A stretch of DNA of 64,000 nucleotides, taken from NCBI RefSeq assembly GCF_000003855.2, contig NW_003101667.1, positions 345,012 to 409,011 of the forward strand, written 5' to 3'. Both the position numbers and the translations under genes were made by a program. This DNA is from Blastomyces gilchristii SLH14081. Taxonomy: Eukaryota; Ascomycota; Eurotiomycetes; Onygenales; Ajellomycetaceae. Below are positions 10,091 through 21,240 of the stretch, one piece after another (position 1 is the stretch's first letter; the number at the start of each line of letters is the position of its first letter). The notes beneath the pieces were generated by a model. The model searched no databases. It saw only the letters and a program-made list of their open reading frames with translations, and was not told where the DNA came from.

Positions 10091-13000
10091 ATGACTATAC
10101 AACAAAAATAAGAAAAAAAGTTTAAAAACTCTTCAAAAATCACATTTATTTAAAACAATGTGAATAGAAACTCAAATTGCATTTATTCTTCTCTTCAAAT
10201 TGTATTTGAATAAAAAGTTGATTTTATACTTCTTCAGAAACTGAATTTTGATACTGAGTAAAAATGCATCATTTCTCATTCAAGCTACTACTGCTTTCTA
10301 TCTTAAAAGTCTGAGATAAAGTCAAGAGTAGTGATCTATGGAAGAAAGAGATTGAGATATTAATTTAATCTAAGATTTAATATCATGTCTGACTCTGATA
10401 TTCTGATGAGTGATATTATAGATAAAGAGAATGAGTTTGATACTATACAGCTTATAAATATCTATAATGAAAAGTCATTGAAGACAAATAACAATATCTG
10501 AATAATTAATAGAGAATTTCTGAACATAACTTTATTAAGAAACTCTATAATTGCAGGAGATTTCAATGCACATCATCTCTGATGAAATTCAGAATGCAAA
10601 AGAGCAGTAAGAGCAGATAATCTGATTAAATGAATCTTTGAGCATTTAATAGATCTAGTTAACAAGTCTGATCAACAAACATTCTTTAGAAAAGACATGA
10701 AATAAAAATCTATTATAGATCTAATCTTCATATCATAAAATCTAATTGAAAAAAAAATTGTAAACTGATTTATTGATTGAAATGAGACATCAGAATCAGG
10801 TCATGAGATTATTCAATTTAATATTGAACTAAGTGAAAAATAAATCAGTGAAAATCCTCTTCTCTCTAATCAGTATAACTTTGAAAAAGCTGATTGAAAA
10901 GCAGTTAAAGAAAGCATAAAACTGTTAAAATCTGAAAAGCAGAGTAAGCTATATTGAAATCCCAGTCAAGATATCTCAAATGAAATGCTTAAGAATAGAG
11001 TGAAGCTCATTACATCTATTATTCTAACAAGTGTTAGAGATAATATTTCAAAGAAAAAGTCTTCTGAGTATTTCAAATCTTGATGAAATGAGAATATTAT
11101 ATCCAAAAGAAAACAATTAGCTACTGCTAGAAGAGATTGAAAGAATAATGTAATATCTGATAAAGAGTTCAAAGCTGTCAGAAATGAATATTTTTCAGAT
11201 ATTAAAAGAGCTAAAACAGACTGCTGAAACAAATTTCTTGAAGAAGCATAAGAAAAGAAAGTTTTTAAAGCTTTCAACTCTACTAAAATAAGAAGTGTAG
11301 TAAAAATTCCAGCCTTAGAATATGAGTTTCAGAATGAATTATATACAGTAAATTCTTTTGAGAAAAAATGTCAAGCTTTTATAAGAATTCTCTTTCAAAC
11401 CTCATCAGATTCAGATTCAGAGAAAGAGAATATATTACTTCACAACTATATTAATGAAAATAACTGAGAATGATCTGAGCTTATGCAAGATGAATTAGGG
11501 TCAGCTATCTTCTGAAGTTCAGTTAAAACTGCTGCAGGGCCTGATTCAATCAATCACTTGATCATTTAAAATACATATTTCTACTTAAAGAATGAATATT
11601 TTAAGCTCTTTTTCAATCTCTTGAAAAATGAGTATCATTTTGAATGCTGAAGAGAAGTCACTGAAGTGATCCTTGCAAAACCTAATAGAAAAACTTCAAT
11701 TTCTAAGTTATATAAAGTAATAACTCTATTGAACTGTCTAGGAAAGGTTTTAGAAAAGATAATAGCTACTTAACTATCTTTTATAAGCTCTATTAATGAT
11801 TCTCTTCTATTCAGTTAACAAATGAGAGATAGAAAACAATGCTCTGCAATTGACACTGTTCTCTCAGTTATTCATGATATTTAAATAGCAAAGTATGAAG
11901 ATCTGGTCTCAACTGCAGTTTTTATTGATATAAAAGAAGTATTTGATTATATTTCAAAGTCAAAGTTAATTCAGACTTTGAAGATGTTAAAACTGTCACT
12001 TTCTCTAATAAAATGAGTTAACTGTTTTATATCTAAAAGAATCATACAACTATTCTTTGATGAAATGAAATAAGATAAGACTGAGATAAAAATAGAAGTG
12101 CTGTAAGAATCTTCAATCTCACTCATTTTATTGGTAATATACACTGCATATCTATTCAAGAATAGAGATATTAAAATAGTGAGATCTCTAAGTTATGTGA
12201 ATGATATTAATCTAGTCTACAGTTCAAAAATAATCAAAGAGATTTTAGAAGTAATTGAAAAAGCAGCAAAGAAAATCTTTGTTAGAGTAGATATCAATCA
12301 AATTTAATTTGATATGAATAAAACTGAGTTAATTCATTTCTTTTCTAGATTCAATGAGAAAGAACTATGTCTAACTCTTTTAAATAGAGAGATTAAACCC
12401 AGTTTAAATATCAAATGATTAGAAGTATGATTAAACTCCAAGTTGAATTTTAAATATTATATTCAACAAAGAACTATCAAGGCAGAAAGACTATTGAATA
12501 GCATAATCAGACTATCAAATACAGAGAGAGATCTATTCTTTCAGGCTATGAGACAGTGATATATAGCCTGTATTACCTCAGTAGCTGATTATGAAGTTCA
12601 AGTTTGATGAAATATTCAAGGAAATTTCACTGAACTCTTTCAAAGTCTGTAAAACAGAGCTTTGAGAAGAATTCTGAGAGTATTCAAATCATCTTCTATT
12701 AAAGCAATGAAAATTGAAGCTTCAATTCTTTCTTCTGCTATTAGATTTGAAAAGGTCTGTATGAACTATGCTCTGAGAGTTATAAAGATAAGCTCAAATC
12801 ATATAATCAGAGAAAGAGTCTCTTCTTCATTTTCATCAATTACCTCTGAAAATGAACTGGATTGAAATAGATTTCTTGATTGAATTGAAAATAATTCTTC
12901 AAAGAAAATGTCCTCTCAACTATACAGACTATACTCACTGATTAAAAATCAATTTTCTTCTTTAAATGTTAGAAAAGTTGATCATGAGAAGATATCTCTC

Positions 13001-14047
13001 TGTAGAGAAAAGCTTGAATCTCTCATAGACTTGTAAATAAGTGAACTATCTAAAGAGAGAGAATATGAACAGCATTTGAAGAGAATCTCTACAATTAATA
13101 CAAAAGACTCTATTCTGATTTATTCAGATGACTCAAAAAATAAGAATTTGAATAGATTAGGCGCAGGCATTGCTTATACTAAAGATAATATCAATTTTAT
13201 CTCAGATTTCTGAAATTTAGGCTGTGAATCTGAAGTCTTTGATGCTGAACTATTTGCAATAGTGAAAGCTTTCAAACTCATTAAAATAAAATCTCATAAA
13301 AGAGAAAATAGTTTGAAAGAGGCATGAATATTCTCTGATAGTCAAGCTGCTTTAAAAAGACTTAGAAATAGTCAGATTCATAATGATCAAATGAATCTTG
13401 AACTGATTTTAAACTCTGTTTTGAAAATTCAAAAGAGAAGAATATCAAAACTGATAATTCATCTGCACTAAGTTCCTACTCATATGAATATTCATAGCAA
13501 TGAATTGGCTGATTCAGCTGTAAAAAAGAGTTCAGAATTAAGCAGATCTATTCAAAAAATTATGTTCTGATCTTTTATAAAAAGAAAGATAAAAGAATCT
13601 TGTTTAGATAAGTGAAATGAAAGCTGGCAGAAACAAAAGAAGAGTATACATTATTCAAGATTTGATTCAAAACTCAAGTGAAAATCTTGTTCAATTAAAT
13701 GTAAAAAGAAAATCTTCTCATCTATAATGCAGCTGAAACTAGAACATGACTATTTCAAATCTTATATGCAAAGATTTGATGATAGATTTGATTCAATAGA
13801 ATGCTTATTCTGCAATGCAAATGAGAATTCTAAGTATATTGTAATGCACTGTGCATTATACAATAGTCTCAGAGTCAGATTGAAAGAGAAGTATAATATA
13901 AATCAATTAAATATGAGATTCTTATTCTCAACTGAGACAGAAATTAAATACTTAATAGACTTTCTATCAGAAACTCAAGCATCTACAAGAAAATGGCTAA
14001 ATTCAGAAATATCTGAATATGAAGAGGAGGAAATTGATCAGATATAG
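10091..14047 (+). pseudogene. LINE L1 ORF2: endonuclease, reverse transcriptase, RNase H
   Basis: One frame of about 1,318 codons runs from ATG 10091 to TAG at 14045-14047, broken only by nonsense codons. Domain order: AP-type endonuclease (the FNAHH motif lies near 10560-10576), RT (11700-12400), RNase H (from about 13110, SD near 13126, then HSNELADSAVKK near 13495-13530) and a C-terminal C-x2-C...H...C finger near 13800-13855 (CLFCNANENSKYIVMHC). The RT box YxDD reads YVND at 12194-12205 (GAT to AAT). Such proteins nick target DNA and prime reverse transcription on it. This copy is inactive; the frame is better kept in L5. Confidence 0.87.
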
Positions 14048-14418
14048 TCTGTTAAAACAGCTATACACTATCTTTTAATAATTTGTTTTATTACAGTCTC
14101 TCTTTACTTTACTTTTTCCTTTTTATTCTTTTCTATCTATCTATTTAATGTGTCTATCTTTAAGACTGTGTTCTCTTTTCTTTTGTCATGATAGTGTCAA
14201 ATGGTTTCAAAGTATCAGAAGGTGTTAAAATACTGCAATTTGTAAACAGTTTTTATATTCTGAGCTGGAATTTTCTGATTTTGCATATCTGAAATTGATA
14301 AATGTATAATAGTTGACTTTATAGATATAGGAAAAACCCTGAGAACTAAAAGTTCTCAGGTAGATGTCATAGTCTCTGACTGTATACATCTATAATTGAA
14401 GAATAATAATAATAATAA
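14048..14418 (+). other. 3' UTR and (TAA)n tail of LINE L1
   Basis: Conserved among L1, L2, L3, L4 and L5. It contains GATATAGTCTGTTAAAACAG just after the ORF2 stop, a segment ending in ACTAAAAGTTCTCAGG that can form a hairpin with CCCTGAGAAC a few bases upstream (about 14337-14361), and the terminal (AAT)n run. The hairpin-like block close to the tail is a plausible RT recognition structure; this is inference. Confidence 0.7.
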
Positions 14419-14431
14419 TAAAAGCTAAAAA

Positions 14432-16208
14432 GTAAAGAAAATAAAAACAGGGCTATGAACACAATTTAGAGATTAACAAAGAAAAAATAAAGAAAACTCA
14501 TACTTATATTCTCAATATTCATGACACTCAATCTCTCTATAACTATTCATTTCTCTCTTCAAAGAAGCATAGAGTATTATATCTATGATACAGATAATTA
14601 TTACATTTCACATAAAGACTGTCAGAAATGCACAGACTTTAAGAGAGCTGAATATCAGAGTATATACAGTTATAGCAGAGTCTTGAGAACTAGTCATCTG
14701 TGCATGTAATCAGATATCTCTTATAAAGCTGTATTCACTTTCTCAGTTATACTGAAGTATTCAGTCTGAAAACAATTGAGATACAGAGAGAGAGCTCATC
14801 TGTTCAGATCAACTTCTGTTATGAATTTATGATATTTACATTGTCTTGATTACTCAGATTTTGCAGGTATCTGTGAACTTATCTCTTATTAATGATGAGT
14901 GTGCAGAAATGCACTGCAGTATGAGAACTGTTGATAGAAAACCTAGACATATTCACATATGTCTGATCAGAGATTATGTAAGTAGACAGAGAGTGATTGT
15001 AGACCTGCAGAGCTGCAGAGAGCACTGACAGCACTAGAAGCTTTACAGAAACTATTAGCTAGAATCTGTAAGAAATTACTTATGAGAAGACTGACAGCAA
15101 AGAGTGAGACTGCACTGCTTAAAGTCAGAGACTGATCTGAAAGAGGCACAGGGTTGACTGCTGATCTGAAGATTGAGTGCAGTGACAGAGCTGAAAGAGA
15201 GTGAAGACACTGTTATAAGTGATGATATCCCTGCTTCATCAGTCAGTAAAGAGTAATCAGAGAAGTCACAGAGACACTCATAAGAAGCTCAGCAGCAGTC
15301 AGACATTGTTTATGAAGATATTGAAATTGAAAAATTTTTATTCTTGAGAAGTTCTTGAATCAATATATAGACATTGTCAGGAACACTCTCTCTCTATTTT
15401 CTGAATAAAAACACTTTATAAAAAAATGAGAATACTCATAGTTTGTGAGAATAAGAGCTGTTATAGAAAAAGAGAAAAGAAGATGAGATTCTGCAGACAG
15501 ATCTGAAATATTTATACTACTCTAGAGAGGTTTGTTTACACTATGAGTGATTCTATAGAATAGTCAGATTACTCTAGTAAATAAAGAGTGATTATGAAAT
15601 ATAGATCTGAATCTTTCTATATAACTACAAAGAGTGATTACAGACTATGAATATCTTGATTCTACAATTCTACAGAATTAATGAAAGAATGAAAAATTCC
15701 TCACAATTCTACAGTGTTAAAGAATGATGATTCATAAGAATGAGTGAAAGATCAACTTACAAATACTTCTCTTTGATAAGAGTGATCTCACAGAAAGTAA
15801 TTCATCTACAGAATGAATCTGTGTAATGATTATACAAGAATCTCACAGAAAAATGATTGAAGATCAACTGAAGCTCTTCAGATTGAAAGATACAGAATGA
15901 ATCTGTATAATAATTACATAAGAATGTTACAGAAATGAATTAAAGTCAACTGAAACTCTTCTGTATAAAAGATATAAGATGAATCTGTATAGTAGTCAGA
16001 GAAAGATCTGCAGGCTATAAAGAATCTTATAAAATAAGAAACTGAGTGATAGACTCTTTTCTCTTTATAATAACAAGGGATTTTTCCTCACTGAGGTTTT
16101 TTATAGATATAAAGAGTTTTTAGTGAGTATCACTGCAGTGCTGAGCCTGATTCTATGAAATTACTTAGTGAAAGACTTCATGAATGAAGTCTTAGAGAGA
16201 AAGAAGTA
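14432..16208 (+). other. gypsy-B region between pol and 3' LTR, with a degenerate extra ORF
   Basis: Internal gypsy-B sequence resumes after the L1 duplication. Between about 14520 and 15330 one plus-strand frame has long amino-acid runs typical of decayed coding DNA, including a Leu/Arg-rich helical stretch near 15015-15110 (ALTALEALQKLLARICKK) and an acidic tail near 15310. It could be an accessory ORF as in gypsy-C; I do not recognise it. From 15808 to about 15992 there are two copies plus a remnant of an 84-bp direct repeat beginning ACAGAATGAATCTGT. Just before the LTR, AGAGAGAAAGAAG (about 16193-16206) is a likely polypurine tract. Confidence 0.55.
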
Positions 16209-16465
16209 TGTAAGAAATCTCACTTCTTACAGATTCTTTATCTCTATTTCTATCTCTTACATAATTAATAGAATTAGCAGTTCTTAACTACATACAACTA
16301 TATAGACTGAAGTTCATGACTACTATTTATAACTCAGCTTAAATGCATTTATACATTTAATTTCTATATTTATCTTTCTACTGTGAATACTTCTAGTAGT
16401 TAACAGTACATATCACGCCAAGCTGCAAACACCCGAATAATCACCTGCGAGCACTTATTCTTACA
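16209..16465 (+). repeat. 3' LTR of gypsy-B
   Basis: A 257-bp repeat from TGTAAGAAATC to ATTCTTACA, homologous to 553-1324 without the MITE. The single CATACAAC at 16291-16298 is the unoccupied MITE site. Its outer end (16400-16465) keeps three CpGs lost in the 5' LTR, while its inner start has lost the four CpGs kept there. It is followed by hAT#1 sequence (CTGCTGCTGATTTG). Confidence 0.9.
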
Positions 16466-17047
16466 CTGCTGCTGATTTGTAACTCACACAGTCTCTCAGT
16501 TCAGCACACACTGTGTGTATACAGCTCTGTGTGCTGAGGCTGTGTTGATCATTATAACCTGGCATAATACTCACTTTTCACGGGCCATGTTTCATTTAAA
16601 AGAGGAGCAAAAGAAAAGACACAACTGTTATTTTATTAAGAGAAAATAAATAATTAGTAATATTGAATATAATTTAATTCTTCTATATTTAAAATTTAAT
16701 TAGTTTATACTCTTTAATTTAAGAGTTTCTAAGAGTGTTTTAATAGTTTTCATATCAGCTTGAACTTAGTGATGAGTTGAAGAAGAAGAGAAAAGAGAGA
16801 AGAAAGAAATAAGAATTACTGTAATTATTATCTCTAGTAATAAAGATCTGTTTTCTGTATATATCTCTGATATAGATTATATGATAACTGTATATAAAGA
16901 ATATTAATAGTGTATATATTGAATGAAGATAATATTACTATATAATACTGTAACTGTTTCTATACATCTCTGAAAGCTGTTAATATTTTCTTTATCTCTT
17001 TATATTTGATAAGTCAGTAATATATTTCAATGCACTCTCTTTTTTAA

Positions 17048-17180
17048 CATTATCATCATCATCATCATCACTATTATTATTATTATCATTATCATCATCA
17101 TCACTATTATTATTATTATTATCATTATTATTATTATCATCATCATTATCATTATTATTATTATTATTATCATATTATTT
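17048..17180. repeat. (ATT/ATC)n microsatellite inside hAT#1
   Basis: An irregular trinucleotide run of ATC and ATT units. The homologous run in hAT#2 is at about 41725-41820 on the opposite strand, so it belongs to the element and is not a separate locus. There are no spacers or palindromic units, so it is not a CRISPR array. Confidence 0.8.
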
Positions 17181-17249
17181 CTGACTGTCTCTTCTATCTT
17201 TATCTCTCTTTAATACTTACTAAAATTAATTATATCATCTCTCTTCAAA

Positions 17250-18060
17250 TATTCTGCAGTTCTGCAGATTATCAAGACATGTGAGTACTATCACAGATTG
17301 AAAAGAGAGAAGAAGAAGATATTCAAGTAAGAAAAAACAGATTATAAGACATGTTATAATGTCTTGAAGAGACTCTGTAAGAGAGTAGAATAATAACAAT
17401 TTTAAGTAATACTTCTGATAGATTTAGACTGAACTAAGTATAGAAATAATACAGATGATACTGTCTGTAAGAGATTGAAGAAGAAGATAGTAAAGAGTCT
17501 CATACAGTAGTAGTGAGATCAGAAGAAGTTCTGAGAATAATTTAAGTCTAAGATAAAGAGAGAGAGAGAGAAGAAGAGTATTACTGTAAATAAGTAGTAA
17601 TAGAAGAAGATTAAAAGAGTATTAAAATAGAAGATAAAGAAGTCAAAACTGATAAGTTTTTTATTTATTAAAAGATAACAATTTTTAATAACACTTCTGT
17701 TCTCTAATTGATTAGCAGAAGCTGATAGAGAAGAAGAGAATTAAGACCTTATTCAGATCTTGAATACACTTTATAATTCAGAATATTGAGAAGACAGTTC
17801 TACTCTCTGAGCATACTAATCTACTTACTGCTGAGATGAAATCTGAGACAGCAGATCAGAAAATGTGAGATTTTGAGATATAGATTAATCTGACTGAGGA
17901 AAAGCAGTGAGAACTCTTCTCTGAGAAGACAGTGAAGAGAGATTTTGAGATGATTATCATCTCAGATGAGAAGAAGAAGAAGAAGAAGAAGAGTAAGAAA
18001 TAAATTATAAAGAATAATAAGAAGAATGAGAAAAGAGAAGAAAGATGATAAATAGAAAAA
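17250..18060 (+). pseudogene. hAT accessory ORF, degenerate, unknown function
   Basis: Upstream of the transposase both large hATs share a frame that reads as decayed coding sequence. In hAT#2 it is clearer: a Cys-containing start (TCERCHRLKRDKKKVFK, about 41630-41580 on the minus strand), a charged middle, and a C-terminal segment with a Lys run (EKPVLLSEYVNLLITEMEP, near 41125-41065). The segments are separated by intron-like AT-rich gaps that contain the motif TAACAATTTTTAATAACAC. I do not recognise the product; it may be a second transposon protein or an upstream part of the transposase gene. Confidence 0.4.
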
Positions 18061-18539
18061 GTTTTTTTCTTTTTATATTAGTTAGTTATAAGTTCATAAT
18101 TATTAATAATTGAAATTGATTTTAAGTTTTCAAAAATTATTATACAAGTTGTAATCAAGTCAGGAATAATATATATATATATATATATATTTAACTATCA
18201 TGATTCACAAATCACTATAATATATAAGTATTAATATTTTTTCAACATTGATATTCACAATATTAATATATTTTTAATGATATTATCTGATAATATAATT
18301 TAATAACACTCTCTTTCACAATATTAATATATTTCAAGAAATATGACAGAGATTAATCAAGATTGTTTATTTACTTTTATATATTGATAATATTCAATCT
18401 GAGTTAGTACTAAAATTATAACTAAGCTAAGAAACAAGATTATTTTCTCTTATATTAATTCTTCTTATACACATCAGTGATCAGTTATTGAAAATAAATT
18501 ATTATTTTTCTTAAATTATTATCATATCTTCTGAATTCA

Positions 18540-20940
18540 CTTCTTTCATTTCTTTTACTTCTATTGAAGATTTATAAACTCTTTAAGAAATCACTGTAAA
18601 TCACAAAGTCTATATTATTTACAATTCAATACAGAATACTCTCTTTTAATCATGATAAATAATTACTTCATTCTTCATATCTGATTTCAGGTCATGAAAT
18701 TTATGAAAGACTCAACACAAATATTGAGATGAACTATGAAACAATTATTAACAGATTGTATTGTAGATTACTGAAGAGTTATCTCTCTGCTGTAATCACT
18801 GTAACTTCATTCAGAAATATCTATTATAAACTGATTATAACTCTGACAGAATTTCTCAACATCTGAAGTCATCAGAATGCAGATAATAAAAGAAAAATAA
18901 TTAGAAAATTACTACTGAGCTGATAAGTTACTCTATCAGATAATAATTTTTGATAACAATAACTTTCTAATTTGAAGAAAATCATGTGAAAATAATCATA
19001 TATCAGTTCTCTGATTTCATAACTCTTATCTGATAACTTCTATGAATAATTACTTTGTATATATATATCTCTGAATCTTTCTCTTCAATGAATTGAAAAC
19101 CCCGAATTCTGAACACTTCTTCAAATACTTAATTTAAATCTTCATATTTCACATTGATCATGTCTTTAGTTCAATCTCAAGACACACTATAAAGTCAATA
19201 TATAATATCTAGAATCAGAGTTGAAGAATCATCAAAGAGTGTCTCTCACAGTGAATACATGAACTAGTACAAACAATCTTGCATTTATAGAAGTTATATA
19301 TTATTACATTGATGAGAACTGAACTTATTAAGAGTCATTAATTAAATTTGAATTATTGATCAGTAGTTATAATGAAGATTATATAGCAGAGATATTAATA
19401 ACTGTGATTAAAAATGACTATTGAGATATTAGTCTCAGTCTTCTTATAATTATAACTGATAATACTGTGAATAACTATACTATGATGAAGAGCTTAGAGT
19501 AAAAATTAGCTTTGTATTTCTGAAATGATAAATAAGGTCATATTCTCTGCATTACTCATGTGATTCAACTTGTAATACAAACACTGATAAAGAATCTTAA
19601 TATCAAGATAAAGAATAATGAGATGACTGATTCTTGAGATGAGAATGAGATGAAAGTGATTACTCAAGTAACTTTTATATTCACTTTACAAAAGATAATG
19701 TTTTTTAATAACACTTTTTAATAACATTACTGTTAATTTTGAATAGATTGACTAATAATTTAAATATCACAGATTTGAAACATTATTAATATAATTTATA
19801 TCTTCTCTAAACAACAACAACAATTCTATAATGTTTAATAAATAAATAAATCAGTCATATCACTGAATATGATACAGAATATTAGAATATAGTGAAGTTC
19901 AATATATAAGATAACTGTTCAGACTCTTCAATTGTATCAGATAATTAATCATTGAGTGTAAGACTCTAATTAAGAAAAGATTCAGATATTAAAACTTTTT
20001 GATATGAAGTGAACTCAGGTGAAATATATGATTAATTTACTGTTTCAGTTTTATAAAATAATAAAGACAGTCTCAATCACTTATATATCAATACTGCAGT
20101 CAGTCTGATGAGTGTATAACAGTTTATTTATTTATCTTAAGAAGCAGTTGAATCACTTAAAAAGAAATTCAGTCTGAGATGATGCTATAGTGCAGGCTAT
20201 TATTACTGTAAGAAATAAACTGATATATTATTACAGTAAAACTGAACAATCTTTTACAGAGTACTATGCTGTAGCAGCTCTACTAGATTTCTCTTATTAA
20301 GTTAATATCTACACTTCTCAAGATTGAACAGAGAAGAAATATGACTCATATATTAAATTAGTCTGAGACTACTATAATATCAACTATCAGAAATTTAAAT
20401 AAGCAGATATTAGAGATGTGAAGACAGTGAAATACAATTCTCTAGTAAGTAACAATCTTTGATAATACTTCATATTACATAGAACTATAATACTAACTTT
20501 GAAACAGAACTTACATACATTGATTGCAACTGAAAATCAGGCAAAATTATATACTTATAAAACTGAATTTGATCACTATCTTCAAGATATTTCAACAAAT
20601 TTACACATCAAATCAATTCTAGAGTTCTGAAAAATTGTTGAGAGTATATATTCAATTATTACACTGATAGTATATAATATTCTGATAATTTCATTAACAG
20701 AGATGAGAATAAAGTGAAAGTTCAACTCAAGCTGAGATATTTATCACTATTATCAGAGACAATTACAAGAAGAAACAATCAAGAAACTCATGATTATAAA
20801 ACATAGAATTATCAGACAGTTTAATACCTCTGATCACAGTATATCAGAGAAGTGTAGTTTTCATGAGAAAGTGAAGAATAAACTTATACAAGAATGTATT
20901 TAGTTGTTTCATGAGCATTATCAATAATCATGATCAAATT
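18540..20940 (+). pseudogene. hAT transposase, degenerate
   Basis: Translation around 19445-19580 gives ITDNTVNNYTMMKSLE followed by HILCITHVIQLVIQTL, which matches the conserved TTDNAxNN...CxAHxxxL block of hAT transposases. Further on, YSKTEQSFTEYYAVAALLD (about 20230-20295) resembles the C-terminal catalytic part, and the segment near 20625-20780 resembles the dimerisation region. hAT transposases cut and paste DNA with 8-bp target duplications, consistent with the ends seen here. Stop codons at Trp positions and intron-like AT-rich gaps interrupt the frame, so this copy is inactive. Confidence 0.82.
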
Positions 20941-21232
20941 CTGATTATATAAGCAATCACTGAATGAATTAAATAGAACTGAATTTAATCTTCAGTCTCA
21001 GTCTCATTTTGATTTTGAAAGAATGATCATCTTTCACAGTTTATTTTGAGAAATTACTCTTATTTCATTGTTCTTGAATTACATCTGATCATTTTTCACA
21101 CCATTTCTCTCAGAAATGATTCATTTTCAGATTTTTTTGATGCTTGATTCTGGTGAGACTCATGCTAAGAAATGTATAAAATCAGACCAAATGAGATCAA
21201 ATGTAAAATTCATGGTCCCGCCGGCCAGTCTA

Positions 21233-21240
21233 ATTCTGAC
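21233..21240. repeat. right target-site duplication of hAT#1
   Basis: ATTCTGAC directly follows the CAGTCTA end. The left copy is not present in the window because the left end of hAT#1 is replaced by gypsy-B and hAT#0 sequence. Confidence 0.5.

Larger units (their letters stand above)
6372..14418 (+). mobile_element. full-length Tad1-like LINE (L1)
   Basis: An 8.05-kb non-LTR retrotransposon inserted in gypsy-B between 13-bp target duplications. Layout: GC-rich leader with tandem monomers (6372-7000), AT-rich leader (7000-8071), ORF1 (8072-10061, split by a SINE), ORF2 (10091-14047) and a 3' UTR ending in (TAA)n at about 14402-14418. Taking out the SINE, each ORF stays in one frame, so decay is by nonsense changes and not by indels. 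L1 extends at least 1.4 kb further 5' than the sister copy L5. Confidence 0.9.
16466..21232 (+). mobile_element. hAT transposon #1, left end missing
   Basis: Collinear with the reverse complement of hAT#2 apart from the gypsy-C insertion there. It begins inside the element at the gypsy-B LTR and ends CGGCCAGTCTA at 21232, followed by ATTCTGAC (21233-21240), the expected right target duplication; the left copy is not visible. It carries an accessory frame (17250-18060), a microsatellite (17048-17180) and the transposase (about 18540-20940). It is inserted in gypsy-A copy A1, whose sequence resumes at 21241. All frames are broken. Confidence 0.87.

Noticed and set aside
10966..11277. 103-codon minus-strand ORF (and its counterpart 60050-60256 on the plus strand)
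   Set aside because: Shadow frames opposite LINE ORF2; hypermutation removes stops on the complementary strand in such stretches.
17048..17180. Regular repeats resembling a CRISPR array
   Set aside because: A trinucleotide microsatellite without spacers, inside a eukaryotic transposon and shared by hAT#2.
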